A DNA stretch of 64,000 nucleotides from Carnegiea gigantea. Lineage: Eukaryota; Streptophyta; Magnoliopsida; Caryophyllales; Cactaceae. Location: NCBI GenBank assembly GCA_029747015.1, contig JAKOGI010000053.1:747501-811500 (forward strand), written 5' to 3'. Each line of letters begins with the position of its first letter. Position 1 is the stretch's first letter. The position numbers and the translations under genes are program-made. The notes under the pieces are model-generated. The model searched no databases. It was not told where the DNA came from and saw only the letters and a program-made list of their open reading frames with translations. Positions 36,758-49,182 of this stretch are shown piece by piece.

Positions 36758-37045
36758 AGACCCTTCCCCCCTTGATTCAAGGTTGGAAATTTGAAAAGAA
36801 TCACTAACACTCAAGCATTCACTCTTTAAAAGAAGATAACAAGCGCGCGTGTCATCCTCCCTCGAAGGTCAAGTATTCTTTAAGGCCCTCTCTCAAGATA
36901 AACTCATTCAAAGGACATTAAATCAGAGGACTAGATTCACTGTATTCAATAGAGATTGTACCCATATACAAATCAATACAAAGATTCAATTTTATACTCA
37001 AATTCTTGTCTAATTTAGTTTAGACTTGAAATTTATGTTTACAAA

Positions 37046-37067
37046 TTTTGGCACACTCGGTGGGACC
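37046..37067 (+). other. Primer-binding site of the Tat-like element
   Basis: TTTTGGCACACTCGGTGGGA lies directly after the LTR, of the TTGGC...GTGGG form common in Tat/Ogre elements. I cannot name the tRNA with certainty. Confidence 0.55.
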
Positions 37068-37139
37068 TCTCTACCTCTCATCTCTTTCTCCTAAAGATCA
37101 AGACTTTCAAGTCTTAATAGCTTCCTCTTCAAAGAAGAT

Positions 37140-39170
37140 ATGGCCACAAAAAACATCACCTCTCAAGCTTTGAAGAAGAAGAGCACAGGATCTCTTTCTC
37201 GTAGATCCTATGAAATGGACATCACTTCTAGTAGACGAACTCACACAATGGAGACAAGGAGCATAGCGAAAGCTGCTACGCCGATCGCCGCTAGGCAGAT
37301 AGTACTGCCCTCATCCAAACTCCAATGTTTAAGGATGCAACAAAAGCACCTTCTTGGATGGATGAAATTCAAAACCTCCAACTTCAATCTCCAATCTGTT
37401 ATGTTGAAGACTACTACAGCAGTAACTCATCAAAATTGACGCGGTTGTCAGAAACTGAAGCTGAGTCCTCAAAAACTATTGTCGTGCCAGCTATGATGAT
37501 ATGCTCAACCAGTTTGGAAGATGAGATGGCTAACCTGAAGGTCATCTTAGAAAAACCCACCAGGGAGAGCGAATAAAATAAGATACACATCAAGCTTTAA
37601 GGGGAAAAGATTGCTAAGCTGACTAACTCAATCTTCTGCAAAAGACTCAGAAAGTGAAGATTCAGAAAAAGTTTCTGTTCACACTGAAGCTTCTAGCAAT
37701 GAGAAGCAGCCAAAGAAAGGTGATATGCCTAAAAATGTCAAATCCTCTGGATCAATGACTATTGAGCAAATTCAAGACTTGATAGCAAATGCAGTTAAGG
37801 CGCAACTAGGTGGAGGTTCACACAGAATTCACCTATACACCAAGCCCTACACTAAGAAGGTTAATGCTCTCCGTATGCCTCCAGGTTATCAACCCCCTAA
37901 GATTCAGCAGTTTGATGAGAAAGACAACCCAAAACAGCATGTCACACACTTCATTGAGACATGCAATAATGCTGGGCCTGACAGCAACCTCATGGTGAAG
38001 TAGTTCATCTGGATGTTGAAAAGTATTGCCTTTAATTGGCATACCAACCTAGAGCTTGATTTCATAGACAGATGGGAACAAATGGGGCAAGAGTTCTTTA
38101 ATAGATTCTATAGTACTCAGCGCACTGTCAGCATGACTGAGCTGACAAACACAAAACAATTTAAAGAAGAGCCAGTTCTTGACTACACCAATCGTTGACA
38201 TACACCTAGCCTTGAATGAAAGGATCGGCTATCTAAGGCTTTTGTCATTGAAATGTGCACCCAAGGCATACATTGGGACTTGTTATATGTTCGACAAATG
38301 AGCAAATCTAGGACTTTCCAAGAATTGGCAATCGAAGCACATGACTTGGAGGTGATGATAGCTAGTTATTGTGGCAACTCTTTCTATTCTACTAAATCAA
38401 AGGAGGACAAAGTTGAGTTCAAGAAGAATGTTAAGTTCTCTAAGAACATGACCAAATAAGTGATGCCCACCTCTACAAGTCAGCCAGTTTAGATTACGGG
38501 AAAGTCTAAATTAGAGGATAAAAAGAGCCCATTGTTCAAGAATGCGACAAAGAAGCATCCCACACTAAAAGAGTTTCAGGAAAAGAAGTATCCATTTCCT
38601 GACGTAAATTTTTCAGGAATGCTAGATGACTTGCTCGAGAAGGGTGTCATAGCCGAACTGCCCAGAAGAAGCTGGGAGGACCACCGACCCTAAATACTGT
38701 CCATGCCATGGAGTCGTTGTTCACCCTCTTGAAAAGTGTATTACTCTCAAGGAGCATATCATACGATTGGCTATGGAAGGAAGAGTCATTCTAGATTTGG
38801 ATGAAATAGTAGAAGCTAGCCACGTCACAGTACAAGAGGCTAATAAGTCAGATTATGAAATAGATCTCACTGAAGCACTAGAAGTCTCAGGGGAATTCTT
38901 CTCAAAAAGTTTCTTTGATAGTGTGGTAGTCAACACGACCTCATGTTCCAAATTTGACGATGACGAGACAAATGAAGAACTGAGTGTGCCTCTCGAAAGA
39001 GAAGACAAGGTCCTCACCATTGTAGAAGATTTACCAGTACATATGGGTTGGCAGCAAATGTTTCACCTGCCAGAAGAAATACGTGAACAAATTGTTGTTG
39101 TCATTCGCCAGGCAAAGCTATATGCTGACAAGCTAAAGGATGTACCACTTACGCGCACTCTTGCCTAATG
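37140..39170 (+). pseudogene. Gag region of the Tat-like element
   Basis: Pieces in shifting frames read like Tat Gag. 37140-37439 begins MATKNITSQALKKK. 37725-38200 holds the Gag core (KVNALRMPPGYQPPKIQQF, HFIETCNNAGPDSNLMV, AFNWHTNLELDFIDRWEQMG, FFNRFYSTQRTVSMTEL). About 38570-38700 reads KKYPFPDVNFSGMLDDLLEK and then a CHGVVVHPLEKC zinc-site remnant. 38767-39168 is an acidic stretch (EGRVILDLDEIVEASH). At least five stops or frameshifts interrupt it. Confidence 0.75.
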
Positions 39171-39189
39171 TGCCACCTGTAACACGACT

Positions 39190-40660
39190 GTAACATTCAT
39201 ATCATTCATTGTTTGTTACTGAATATATTCATGGGCAAATGGTTAATTGAATTCTAGTAGATGGTGGTTCAGCAGTCAACATCATGCTAAAGTCTACTAT
39301 CAACGACTTAGGTATCACCATCAGAGAATTGTTTAAAAGCCGAATGATGATACAGGGGTTTAATTTAGAAGGGCAAAGTGCAATTGATATGATCTACTTA
39401 GAGTTGACCATTGATGACTTGACAACATCATCAATTTTTCATGTGATAGACTCCAAGACATCATACAAGTTGATGCTTACTTAGGCGTCCCTGGTTACAT
39501 GAGCGCGAAGCTGCAGCATCAACTTTACACCAATGCCTCAAGTGCTACTGGGACGGTAAAAAGAAGATAAATGGTGATATTAAACCTTTTACCATAACCA
39601 AATCACACTTCATTGACAAAAAATGTTTTAAGGAAGATGTTTTAAGAAAGATGCTGCGCTGAAGGAAACTACCCCAACTGTTATGTCCTCCACAGGGAAA
39701 AGGGAGTGTGAAGAATGCCAAGGAGACCCGCGCCCTCCTAAAGAATGTGTTGATGACAGCATCAAGCTACAATAGCAACGGAAAGGAGAGAATAAGCAGA
39801 CAATTTCATTCTCATATGTCAAGTAGACAAATGTCGTAACAAATCCAACAGCACTAGTCTTTAGGTACATTCCTATGTTCCGTTGAAAGGCCAATGACTC
39901 ACCATTTAGTGAATGTACGAATCTTAAAAGCACAACCAAGGCTGAACGCAAGTTCAATGAAGCCAGCTGGCACATTCTCAAAGAAAAGGGTGTGCTTCTA
40001 GTTCATAAGGCGAACTCATGCAAATTGACCTAGACTCCTCTCCCTGGTTTTGTCACTTCTTCTAAGAGATCGCTCCGAGAAGAAAGTGACTTACCAAACA
40101 TGCGCACCAATGACAGGTTTGATCCCAATGTGTACAAGGTAAAGAAGAGGTTTGGCTATGACTTTAGTTAGCCAACATCTTTGGGGCATGTAATCGAAGC
40201 TAAGCCATACAGACTTAATAGCACATAAAGGGTTATATAGAGTCAAGGGGGCAGCATTACAACATCTAAAGTTGGCCTTAGTTATGTACCGCTCGAGCCC
40301 GTGAGGATTTCGGGATGACATAAAGACAAGCAATCCTTCACACTATATATCATAGCCAAGGAGGTTGATGATGATGAGGTTGTAAATGCTAAGATCAATT
40401 CAAAAACGAAGGTGTTCGACAGGTTGTAGCCATCAACGTCCCGCCAACGCCTTTCTGACCCTTCCGTGTTTAGCAGGATGGGAAAGGGTAAACCCCTGAA
40501 ACCCTCCGTTTTCCATAGGTTGAAGAAGGATGAGCCACCTAAACCCTCAGTCTTCGCCAAAATCAAGATAGTCGAGATGTCATTAAGCGTACCACCCTCA
40601 CAAAAGAAGGATTCATTGTTCAGCTGCCTTAGCGAAATAAATGAAGTCCAAAGTTCCACG
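39190..40660 (+). pseudogene. Aspartic protease and post-protease linker of the Tat-like element
   Basis: The active-site motif VDGGSAVNIM is read at about 39257-39286 (Asp codon 39260), followed by STINDLGITI, IQGFNLEGQSAI and FHVIDSKTSYKLML. Further on are TLHQC-like text and GDIKPFTITKSHF. 40100-40330 reads FDPNVYKVKKRFGYDFS and GGSITTSKVGLSYVPLEPVR. 40466-40660 reads KPSVFHRLKK and PKPSVFAKIK, the proline-rich linker that precedes RT in complete elements. Several stops are present. Confidence 0.75.
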
Positions 40661-40674
40661 CCTTACGCATAAAT

Positions 40675-41755
40675 CTGATCAAAATGAGGGTCGGGGCGGA
40701 TTGAGGGTTGGCAGTTAGAGTTTTCTTGACCCTAACCCTACTCGACCCTCATGCAGGTCAGCATACCTCCAACCTGACCTTGACCCTGTGGGTACCCTCA
40801 AGCCAGTGGTTCGTACCCGACCCTCAAACCCTCTTTATATAAAATTAGATTTTTGTAAAAGTTTTTAATTTTTCATGCACAAAGTTCAACATCAAAGAAC
40901 CTTCATGAACAAAGCCCCTAACAACATGATGATGTTCCAACATTAACTATGAGTCTATGATTATTACAACAATTCTAGTGTTTGAATTTATTAACTATAA
41001 CATGTGCTCGCTTAAAGGAACAATTCCTAACATCAAAACAGAAAAATCATGACATTGCAATCAATCTAGAACTACAAAACTCATCACCATCTTTTAACCC
41101 ATTAAAAACATTGAAGCTCAAATAGACGTGATCAAAGAGTTGATAACAAAGAGCATCACAAAGAGCATCACCACATTTGAAGTTAAAACTAACTAGCTAA
41201 AACTAGGACAAAATCAAAGAACAACAAGAACCTGATAACAAGTGAACCCAACAGTTGCCAGCGTCAGCAAACAGGAGGAGTCGGCATCAGCACCCACGAG
41301 GAGTCGTTGACGTCAGCAAATAGGAGGAGTTAGCGGTGCAGATTGAACCAGATGACGGCACAGCAAGATTGAACCAACAGCAACAGTTGCCAAACTGAAG
41401 TGAAGGGAGACCAGGTCACCGGCGTTGGAGTTTCCGACGTCAGCAACCAGGTTGCCAGCTGACCTGAAGCAAAGGGAGAACAGCAGATTAGGAAGGGAGA
41501 GGGAGAGTAGAGAGGGAGACTTGTTTGAGCAAAGGAAGCAAAGTGACTCCCTAAGGCTGCCTGGGTTTTAGATTTTACAAATTTTTTTTTTTAAAGTTAA
41601 GGGTCACGGGTTGGGTCAGCAGGTCAGGGCCTATGTCTGATCTCGGCCCTCACCGTATGCAGGCACCTCACATTAAGCGCTGGGTCTAGTCAAAGGCAAA
41701 AAATAGTTGTCCAAGCCCTCACTTTTTCGGGGCCCTGACCCGTTTATCACGTCTA
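40675..41755. mobile_element. Non-autonomous DNA transposon with GGGTC-rich ends, inserted in the linker
   Basis: The left end TGATCAAAATGAGGGTCGGG and the reverse complement of the right end (TGATAAACGGGTCAGGG) match imperfectly. Both subterminal regions are crowded with gaccct or gggtc words. The interior is non-coding, with a GC-richer block of gtcagcaaacaggaggagt repeats near 41260-41340. It splits a linker that resumes at 41757, so it is an insertion of about 1.1 kb. No target duplication was confirmed. Confidence 0.6.
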
Positions 41756-41756
41756 C

Positions 41757-42160
41757 TCACCCATGAAGTATGTTTTCACTTTGGATATAAAGGTGGATGA
41801 CTCGCTAAAAGTAAAAAGGCACGTCCTAGTTTTCACTGGTCATGGGGCTAAGGCCAGCTCAAAAGAAAGAGCTCAAGACGAGGAACAAGCTTCTTCCAAC
41901 TGCGTCACAATTCAAGAGGTCGGTGACTTCCTTCGAGGGGAAAATGGTGGACTAGCTCCTGAGCAAGAGCCTAAACTATTCACAAAAAAACAAGAAAAGA
42001 AAAAGGTTGATAGGCTCCCGAACAAAAGTCTAAACTGTTCACACACTCAAAAAAAAAAAGAAACTCCCAAACAAGAGCCTAAACTGTTCACCCAAACTAA
42101 AACAAAACAAAACCTTTGTACTACTCTTGGCTCGCAAGAGTATAAACTGTAAACAGCAAA
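41757..42160 (+). pseudogene. End of the Tat linker followed by a short tandem repeat
   Basis: From 41763 it reads KYVFTLDIKVDDSLKVKRH and later CVTIQEVGDF, which in complete Tat elements lies just upstream of RT. The text then collapses into about four copies of a gagcctaaactgttcac repeat (41957, 42015, 42062 and a decayed one near 42127), and no RT follows. The deletion of pol therefore lies at about 41950. Confidence 0.65.
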
Positions 42161-42419
42161 ACAAATAATCAAAGTACGCTTTATTGAACTACGTGATGAC
42201 TCGATCTTATTAAAAATTACAAGTTTCCATAAGTACATAGGTAGCTTGGTAAACAAATCACCAAGTGCGATCAAACATAATAAAGGGGATAGCAGGGGAC
42301 AACCAAATGCACTTCATATGACGAAGGACACAAAGTTTATTACAGGTGTTCATTACCTAAAAAAAAAGGGAGAGAGAGAGAGAGAGAGAGAAGGAATTAA
42401 AAAAAAGCTAAGTGATGCA
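42161..42419. other. Spacer with GA microsatellite
   Basis: Non-coding, with a (GA)n run at about 42369-42391, between the broken pol linker and the end of the antisense gene. Confidence 0.5.
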
Positions 42420-45400
42420 TCAATTGATGTCCATCCAAGTGTCAGGGTTAAGTGAAGATTGCATTGCTAGCATGATCTGCTCATGCCTCTCTAACTCCTT
42501 CGTATCATCAGGTGAGAGAGTGGGCACCATCTCGAGGTCAGTAAGAGCCCTTGAATTCACATTAACTTCCTTCTCGACAGCCTCTAGTAGGGTAGATGGG
42601 ACCTGGACATTGCGCTTAAGCTGACGCTCCTCTTCCTGAGCAATGTGAAGCACTTCCTCCAAATCAATAATTTTCTACTCTATCCCTTTAAGTTTCTCTA
42701 TCGAAGCATTGAGATCTACACAAACCATGGCAAGATGTGATTGCGCAGGATCGACCTGCTCAGCACATAGAGCCTTACCTTTCACCACATTATCAAGGTG
42801 ACGACATGTGGAACTTGCTTTCTTTAATGAGAAGAAAGAAGATACAACACTCCCATAGTCCTCCACCTTCTTCCCCAAGGGGTTCGGGTTCCCACAAAGC
42901 CGCTCAATCCCCTTATAAATCATTGGGGCTCCTTGAAGTCTTGCCTTTACTTCATTAAAATTCGTATTTTTCAAGCTAGTCAAGTAGTCGGACCCATCAC
43001 TCAGATGGTGCCAGTGAAGATGCTTTGAGAGCCAGGTCTAGGGTAGAAAGAAGTGGTGGAGGGAGTTGTAACACAAGAGGGTCTTCCCTTCAAACCCCTA
43101 AGAGTGGCAACATCAGCAACAGCGGTGGGTAATCCCCTCATGGCTACCTCAAGAGAGGTGGGGCCATCAACTGAATGCTAGCTGTGGGTAGTTGATACAT
43201 GCAAAGCTTCTGTTCTTCTGGAAGCTGAACTCCCAATCCTGTGAGGTGATGTCTGCCTTCTCACAATCGCAATATCCTTGCCTATGCTTGGAGTCACCTT
43301 TGGTGCGGATGATCTAGCTGCATAGCTAATTTCCTTGAGTAGTTGCTCGTCAACAATTGGTGTAGCCTCTTATGCTAGGCCAAATTGGCCAATCTAAAAA
43401 AATGGGTTAAATGAAATAAGTATGGAAATCATTCTATGAAAACCAAGAAACAAGGGAAAAAGAAAAGAAAATGGTTGTAAAAAGGCAAAGAAAGGGAGCA
43501 TACATCCTCAAGATTGGTTAGCGAGCCTGTACAGCTCTGGACATCATCAAAAAAGTCATCTCTAAGGTTGAGTCTAGTATATCTGAAGGCCACAGTCTCG
43601 CGCTTCTTGTGCCCCCTATGTTTGAAATTCGCCTCAAAGTCTAGCTTGCTATCATTACCATTTGCCATGCTTCGCTATCTATCAGCGAGATGGACTCCCA
43701 GGGACCCATGAGCATCATCACAAGACTTCTGTCCCTCAACATCTAAATCTACAACAAGATCCTTTCCTTTCTTTCTCTGGGCCTTCTTCAATGAGCCAAC
43801 CTCTACATACTTCTCTTGTTTGGATGAGTTTGCTTCCGTACTCTTATGGAGGATATGAGCACTAGATCGAAGGTCATTGATAGTCATCTTAGACAACCAA
43901 ATCTTATATGCTGAGGTGACATATTGACGTAGTGTTAAGGAGCGAAAAGGAAGAACACCCTAAGACATAGTCCCTATGAATAAGAGCCGCTTCCAATATA
44001 GAAGGATATCATCATATAACACTACTTAGGTATGAGAATCCTTAAAAAGTACTCCAGGAATCCCCTGGTAGAACCCAAATTGTCTGCTAAATCGATGTAG
44101 ACTGTAGGGTTCAACATGGAAAGTGGCACCCCGGCGAGTAGGAAAGAAGTCGTCTCAAAGAGAGATAAAATAGCTTGACTTATCCTTATCCATACCTCCA
44201 TTATCGATAAAGGTCTCTGATTGGTTCATTCCTAAAATAAGACATCCCAGGCCAGGGACTCTTACCTTATGTATAAGCTCACAAGCATTCCCAATGTTGC
44301 TGGGTATCATTTGGGACCCGGAGTAGCGCACTATCAAAGGACCCGGAGGGGGAGGCTGTAATACAGGGTAAGTATTGAAATAGTGGGCAAGCCATCCATA
44401 AAGGTAACGACAAGGGAAGAATGACCATGAATAAGAAGGCTTCGCGGTCTTAGTAATACCATTAAGGCCACAGTAGATGCTTGCCAGTACAAGGATTGCC
44501 ATACTAAATGTGGCACCAGATATCATCAAACTAGCGGTCTCAAAGTTCCCAGGGCAAATAAACCTTTCCTCAGTCTCCGGATGTGCAAAGACGCACAAGC
44601 AACATGACAAGAAGGCAACAAGATAAGTGCTTTCCTTCTCTTTTTGGGGACCCTAAGGCTTCTGAAGACATCCAACTCATCATGGTTCCAACAAAGATCT
44701 TGGGGCTAAATCTAGCTACTAGGATTTTGAGTCCTCATAGGAGTCGAGTTGCGATGGCGGCACTGTGTTGGCAGGTTATAGATAAACTTCTTCTTACACC
44801 AAAAGTCAATCCAAACCTTAGCATTGACTCCCTTCTCGTACTTAGGCATCTTTTCTAAACTTCTGAAAGCAGCAAATAAGAATATGCAAGAAGATGGGAT
44901 AATCTTCGAATTCTACTTATCCCGATAATTGAAAGCTTGGATGTTAGGGATGGTCTCGTCATATATCTTGCTGCTAACTGGAAGCCCGTAAGCCTATGCA
45001 AGTCCCATAGGGAGATATACATCTCCCCAGATATGGTGTGAAGGGTGTTAGTGGTAGGACACCAACTCTCATAGAAGACGCGCAACACATGAATGTCACA
45101 GCTGTATGAGTAAAGCGAGGCATACACCACCTGGTATAGGGAACTAATCCTCAGGCACCCCTCAAAGTAATAGAGCACATGCTCTATCCATTTCCAATAC
45201 AAGGGAATATAGCCAAACTCTTCATAAAGTAGCATGTTTGAACCCCATCTAGATTGTCCGAATATGATGCGGCGCCCAAGCATAGGAAACTTAGTGAGTA
45301 GGCTGGACTTGTCATGACACACGCTCTGCAGGAAGTACCCGACTGAGTCATCCTCCGCGCCTTTCTTTACTCAAATAGAAAACTTGGGAAGGAAAGACGA

Positions 45401-45550
45401 TGGCTCTATGGCAGGCGCCTGATTGGCTTTCGATCTCCTCAAAGAGTAATGGACCCGAAAGCAACTCCCTGACTGGGGTTTGTCATCCTCCTTATCCACA
45501 ACGGAAAGGAAGAGCTTATCGTCCTGCTAAAATTCCTTAAGACGCACTAT
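42420..45550 (-). pseudogene. Antisense plant mobile domain (PMD) gene inside the Tat-like element
   Basis: The minus strand reads a PMD-type protein in order. 45550-45360 is the N-terminal tail (SCFRVHYSLRRSKANQAP). 45322-44855 is the core of the domain (LYEEFGYIPLYWKWIEHVLY, FYESWCPTTNTLHTISGEMY, ISLWDLHRLTG). 44610-44155 continues it (CRYLYGWLAHYF, LIVRYSG, SSYFISL). About 44150-44060 reads ATFHVEPYSLHRFSRQFGFY. 43896-42420 is a charged, coiled-coil-prone C-terminal part. PMD proteins (the MAIN/MAIL family and transposon-borne relatives) are known in plants, and copies antisense in Ty3-gypsy elements have been noted. There are several frameshifts. It lies opposite to gag and convergent with it. 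Confidence 0.75.
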
Positions 45551-45720
45551 TATGAATCACCTGAAAATAGAAAAAACCACAAAGGCAACTTCTGTTTCAG
45601 GAAGAAAACTAGCAAACAAAACAATGTCCAAGCAAAACATACTAAAAGAAGGGGGGAGCATGAAGGAAAATCAATCAAACATTATTGGTTTTCTGCCACC
45701 CAGCTGCTCCTCGCTACTTG

Positions 45721-46070
45721 TACCACTTTTTGGTGCGTACGGTCCCGTTTTAGGCACCAAATGGCCTAACGGTAAATCGCATCGACAAGTGGTTCTTCAA
45801 ATCTTCATACCACTTTTTGGCGTGCACGGTCCCGTTTTAGGCCCCAAATCGCCTAATGATAGACTGAGTTTACGAATGGTTCTTCAAGTCTTCATTCCAC
45901 TTTTAAGCATGTGGGCTTCCGTTCTAGGTCCCAAAAGGCCTAGCGGTAAATTATTTTGTAAGTGGCTTTTCAAATCTTCTTACCACTTTTATGCATGTGG
46001 ACTTATGTTCTAGGGTCCAAAAGGCCAGTAGTAAACCATTTCGCAAGTGGTTCTTCAAGTGGCTTACCAA
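45721..46070 (+). repeat. 87-bp tandem repeat, about four copies
   Basis: Units begin taccactttt at 45721, 45808, 45895 and 45981. Each carries a cggtcccgttttagg-like block, a ccaaa-ggcct block and an aagtggttcttcaa block. The last unit fades near 46064. Confidence 0.8.
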
Positions 46071-47787
46071 CTTGCATAAATCACTGCATAAATGCAACAA
46101 AAAAAAGGAAGGGTCTGAGCATAAAAAAATAGTACAAGCAACAAAAAAATGCAACATTGTAACAAATAAACGTGACGTTGTGACAGAAGAAAATGCGACA
46201 ATAAATGAGTGTGACGTTACAACGGCACAAGCAAGTATGAGAAGACTTTTCAATATAATGAAATGGCTTCCTTTGGATTCATTTCAGCCAAAGTTACCAC
46301 CTTTATTGCTCATAGTTATCAACAAAGGTGGCAATGACCTCCAAGCATAATATGGCAAATTGGATCAAAATGTGGTGAAAATCCACAAGGAAGGATGCTT
46401 AATTTTCTAAACCAAAGACCCACATTTTCTGAAGTCCTGCCCCCACATTTTCTAAAGTCATGGTTTCTCCACATTTTCTCTCTATGGATTTTCATTGATT
46501 AAATAAGCTCACATGGAGAAGTCGTCTCTTTTTTTCCCCTAAAACCAAGCCATGTCTGAGATCTCCACGTCACCTAATTACGAGCAGGCTCAATGCAAAA
46601 AGGGTGATATAATGCGTCCATCGACAAGAACAAAGGATCAGTGGGGCAAAATCTCCTCTGTTTTGTCTAAGTCTCGAGCCCAAATACGAAAACAAACCGA
46701 GCAGAAAAAATGAAGCCAGCAACTCCCATTTCTTTTCTCTCTTCTCAGTCCACATGATCCCAATCCAGTAAAACATGATTTTTGGCACAATGAGAATTCA
46801 TCAAAACCGGAAAGGGACATCAAAAGCCAGAGTCATCACCTTTTTGTTTTATTTTGTGATGGTGGCAAAAGCACGTTCTCTGTCATAAAAATGGTTGCTT
46901 CCGTTCTTCAGCTGATTCAACAGAGGAAGAGGAAATAAATGAGTCAAATACACAAATAAAAAATGCTTTAAAGTGAAGCAAAGGTTCTACCTTTCATATG
47001 AAGCTATAAAGAGGTCAAAAAAAAATAAAAAAGAAAAGCAGAAGGGGTTGAGAAAGGTGGTACCTTTGAAGCCACATGGATAAAAAACGGCGGCACAAGA
47101 TCAGCTTTTAAGGGTGTTTTCACCGTGAAAACTAGCAGTAACAGTAGCAAGATGAGGACTCGGGTGTTTGTTGTTGAAAGGAAGAAGAAAAAGAAGGGTT
47201 GGGTGGATCACGTGAGTTAGGCGTGCAAATTAAGTGAACCATGCTACTACTTAAATGAAATAAGGATAAGTTGGGTTGGATTCAAAAGGCAAGGAACTCT
47301 GGCCCAGGCCAGTGCGCAAAGAGAGAGTGAGGGATACACCAGGTGCTCAAGGCGTGCATTTTAAGTGGAACAAAACCAGGGCTGGGCCGAGCCTATACGA
47401 AACGAAAGGGAAAGATAACGGGCCCAGCCTGCATGCGAAAAGAAACATAAGAAAGAGAAAAAAGAAAGGCAGGTAGTGAAATGGACCAAGAGACTGGCCT
47501 AGCCCGTATAACAAGGAAAGGGAAAGGAAGGAAAAGGGAGGCCAATGTGGGTCGTAGTCCGGAGCAAAAAACGGGCCTAATGTAGGTGGCCTGCACAAGA
47601 GGGAAAATGAGAAGGAAAAGCATATCAGGCCGCGCAAACTTTCCCCAAAAAAAAAAATCAAAGCATGTTGAAATTTCATTCAAGGCATTTATCATGAACA
47701 AATGATAGATTATAAAAGAAAATCAAGACATTAGTCACATTTAAATGACAAAAGTCTGGTACGTGACGTTATCTCGAGGGGGCAATT
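46071..47787. other. Non-coding 3' part of the Tat-like element with polypurine tract
   Basis: No domains are readable. A purine tract (ctcgagggggcaa, about 47773-47785) directly precedes the 3' LTR, as expected for second-strand priming. Purine-rich repeats occur near 47440-47540. Confidence 0.55.
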
Positions 47788-49182
47788 TGTAGGCACTAAA
47801 AATATTTATGCACTATACCAAAAATAAAATAAAATAAATTATTTGGGTCAATACTTTTAATTAATTTAATTAAGCCTAAATGACTTTCAAGTTGAAGCCT
47901 AAGAGACTTCCAAGTCAAGCCACGACCTAAGCCCGAATGACTTCCAAATCAAGACTCGGTCAAAACTCAAATGACTTTCAAGTCAAAGCCCAAGAAGTGA
48001 CTCCCAAGTCAAAGCGCAAATGATTCTCAAGTGAAGCCCAAATTAAGGCCTAAGAGACGTCAAGTCACAACTTAAGCACGAACGATTTTCAAGTCAAGGC
48101 TCAAGTCAAATGTCAAAGTCTAAGTGGACTCTTGAGTTAAAGGTCAAAGCCTAAGTCAAAGGTAAAAATTCAAGTCAACTCCGAAGTCAAACGTCAAATG
48201 ACTTTCAAGTCAAGATCTGGTCAAAACCCAAGGCGACTTCCAAGTCAAGGCTCGATGAAAGCCCAAGTCAAAGTCAAAGTCAAAGTCAAAGCAAATGACT
48301 CATAAGTCAAATCGATCCAAGATGAGGCCCGATTGAAGACCCAAAACGAAGTCAAAGCTCATCTTGACTTTCAAGAGTGAGGGGAAGTTTTCTTACCCCT
48401 ACCTAAACCTGTCAAAAATTGACTCGATCCGAAAACCCGACTCGAACCCGCTCGAAAATTTTGGGTTTTGAAAACGATTTTTTCGACCCGAACCCAAAAT
48501 AAACCGAACCCAAAAAACCCGCAAATTAGCGGGTCAAACCCGATCCGAACCCAAATCCGCCCGCTTGACCCGAACATTATATCCTTAGCTTTTTATTTTT
48601 CTCTAATTTATCTCTTTTAACAATAATGGTTAGTCATTTTTATTGAGTATTTTGAAAAGACATTATATAACTATTGCATCTATTTACAAATGAAACAATA
48701 ATAACCTCATTTTTTCTTCTCCATTCTCTAAAAATAAAACCGTACACAACTTTTAAATGAAAAAACGCTAAAAATAGGTATAAAATTACATGAAATTACT
48801 ATCTAATCTTTTTAACAAAGTTAATTTAAAAGAAGACAAGCATTAAAGATGCGAAAATCATACCATTTATAGTTAGTAAAACAAATCTATCTAAATTTTT
48901 TAAGATTAATTAATTTGTAATAGTTTAAAATTTTGATGTTATAACTGCAAGATAATATCTTTTACTTCTTTTGTTTAATTTTATTTGATTTTCATTCTGA
49001 CTAGCCTTGAACTATGATACTAATGGTAGAAAAAAGACTAGCTGTATTCGTATTGGCGTCGGCTCATTAACAAAATTTTACCTGATTGGACATTGGTAGG
49101 TTAGTTAATAAAAATATTAAATCATTAAATAGCTTATTAGCGGTGAAACTGCTGCAACCCATTAAAATGCTCTAGACGGACT

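Larger units (their letters stand above)
36126..37043 (+). repeat. 5' LTR of the Tat-like element
   Basis: 918 bp, from TGTAGGCACTAAAAATATTT to TTATGTTTACA. It matches the 3' LTR halves 47788-48403 and 53831-54134. Confidence 0.85.

Noticed and set aside
47276..47701. Open frames rich in Lys/Arg/Glu and, on the other strand, Phe/Leu/Ser
   Set aside because: They reflect a purine-rich stretch before the polypurine tract of the Tat-like element, not coding.
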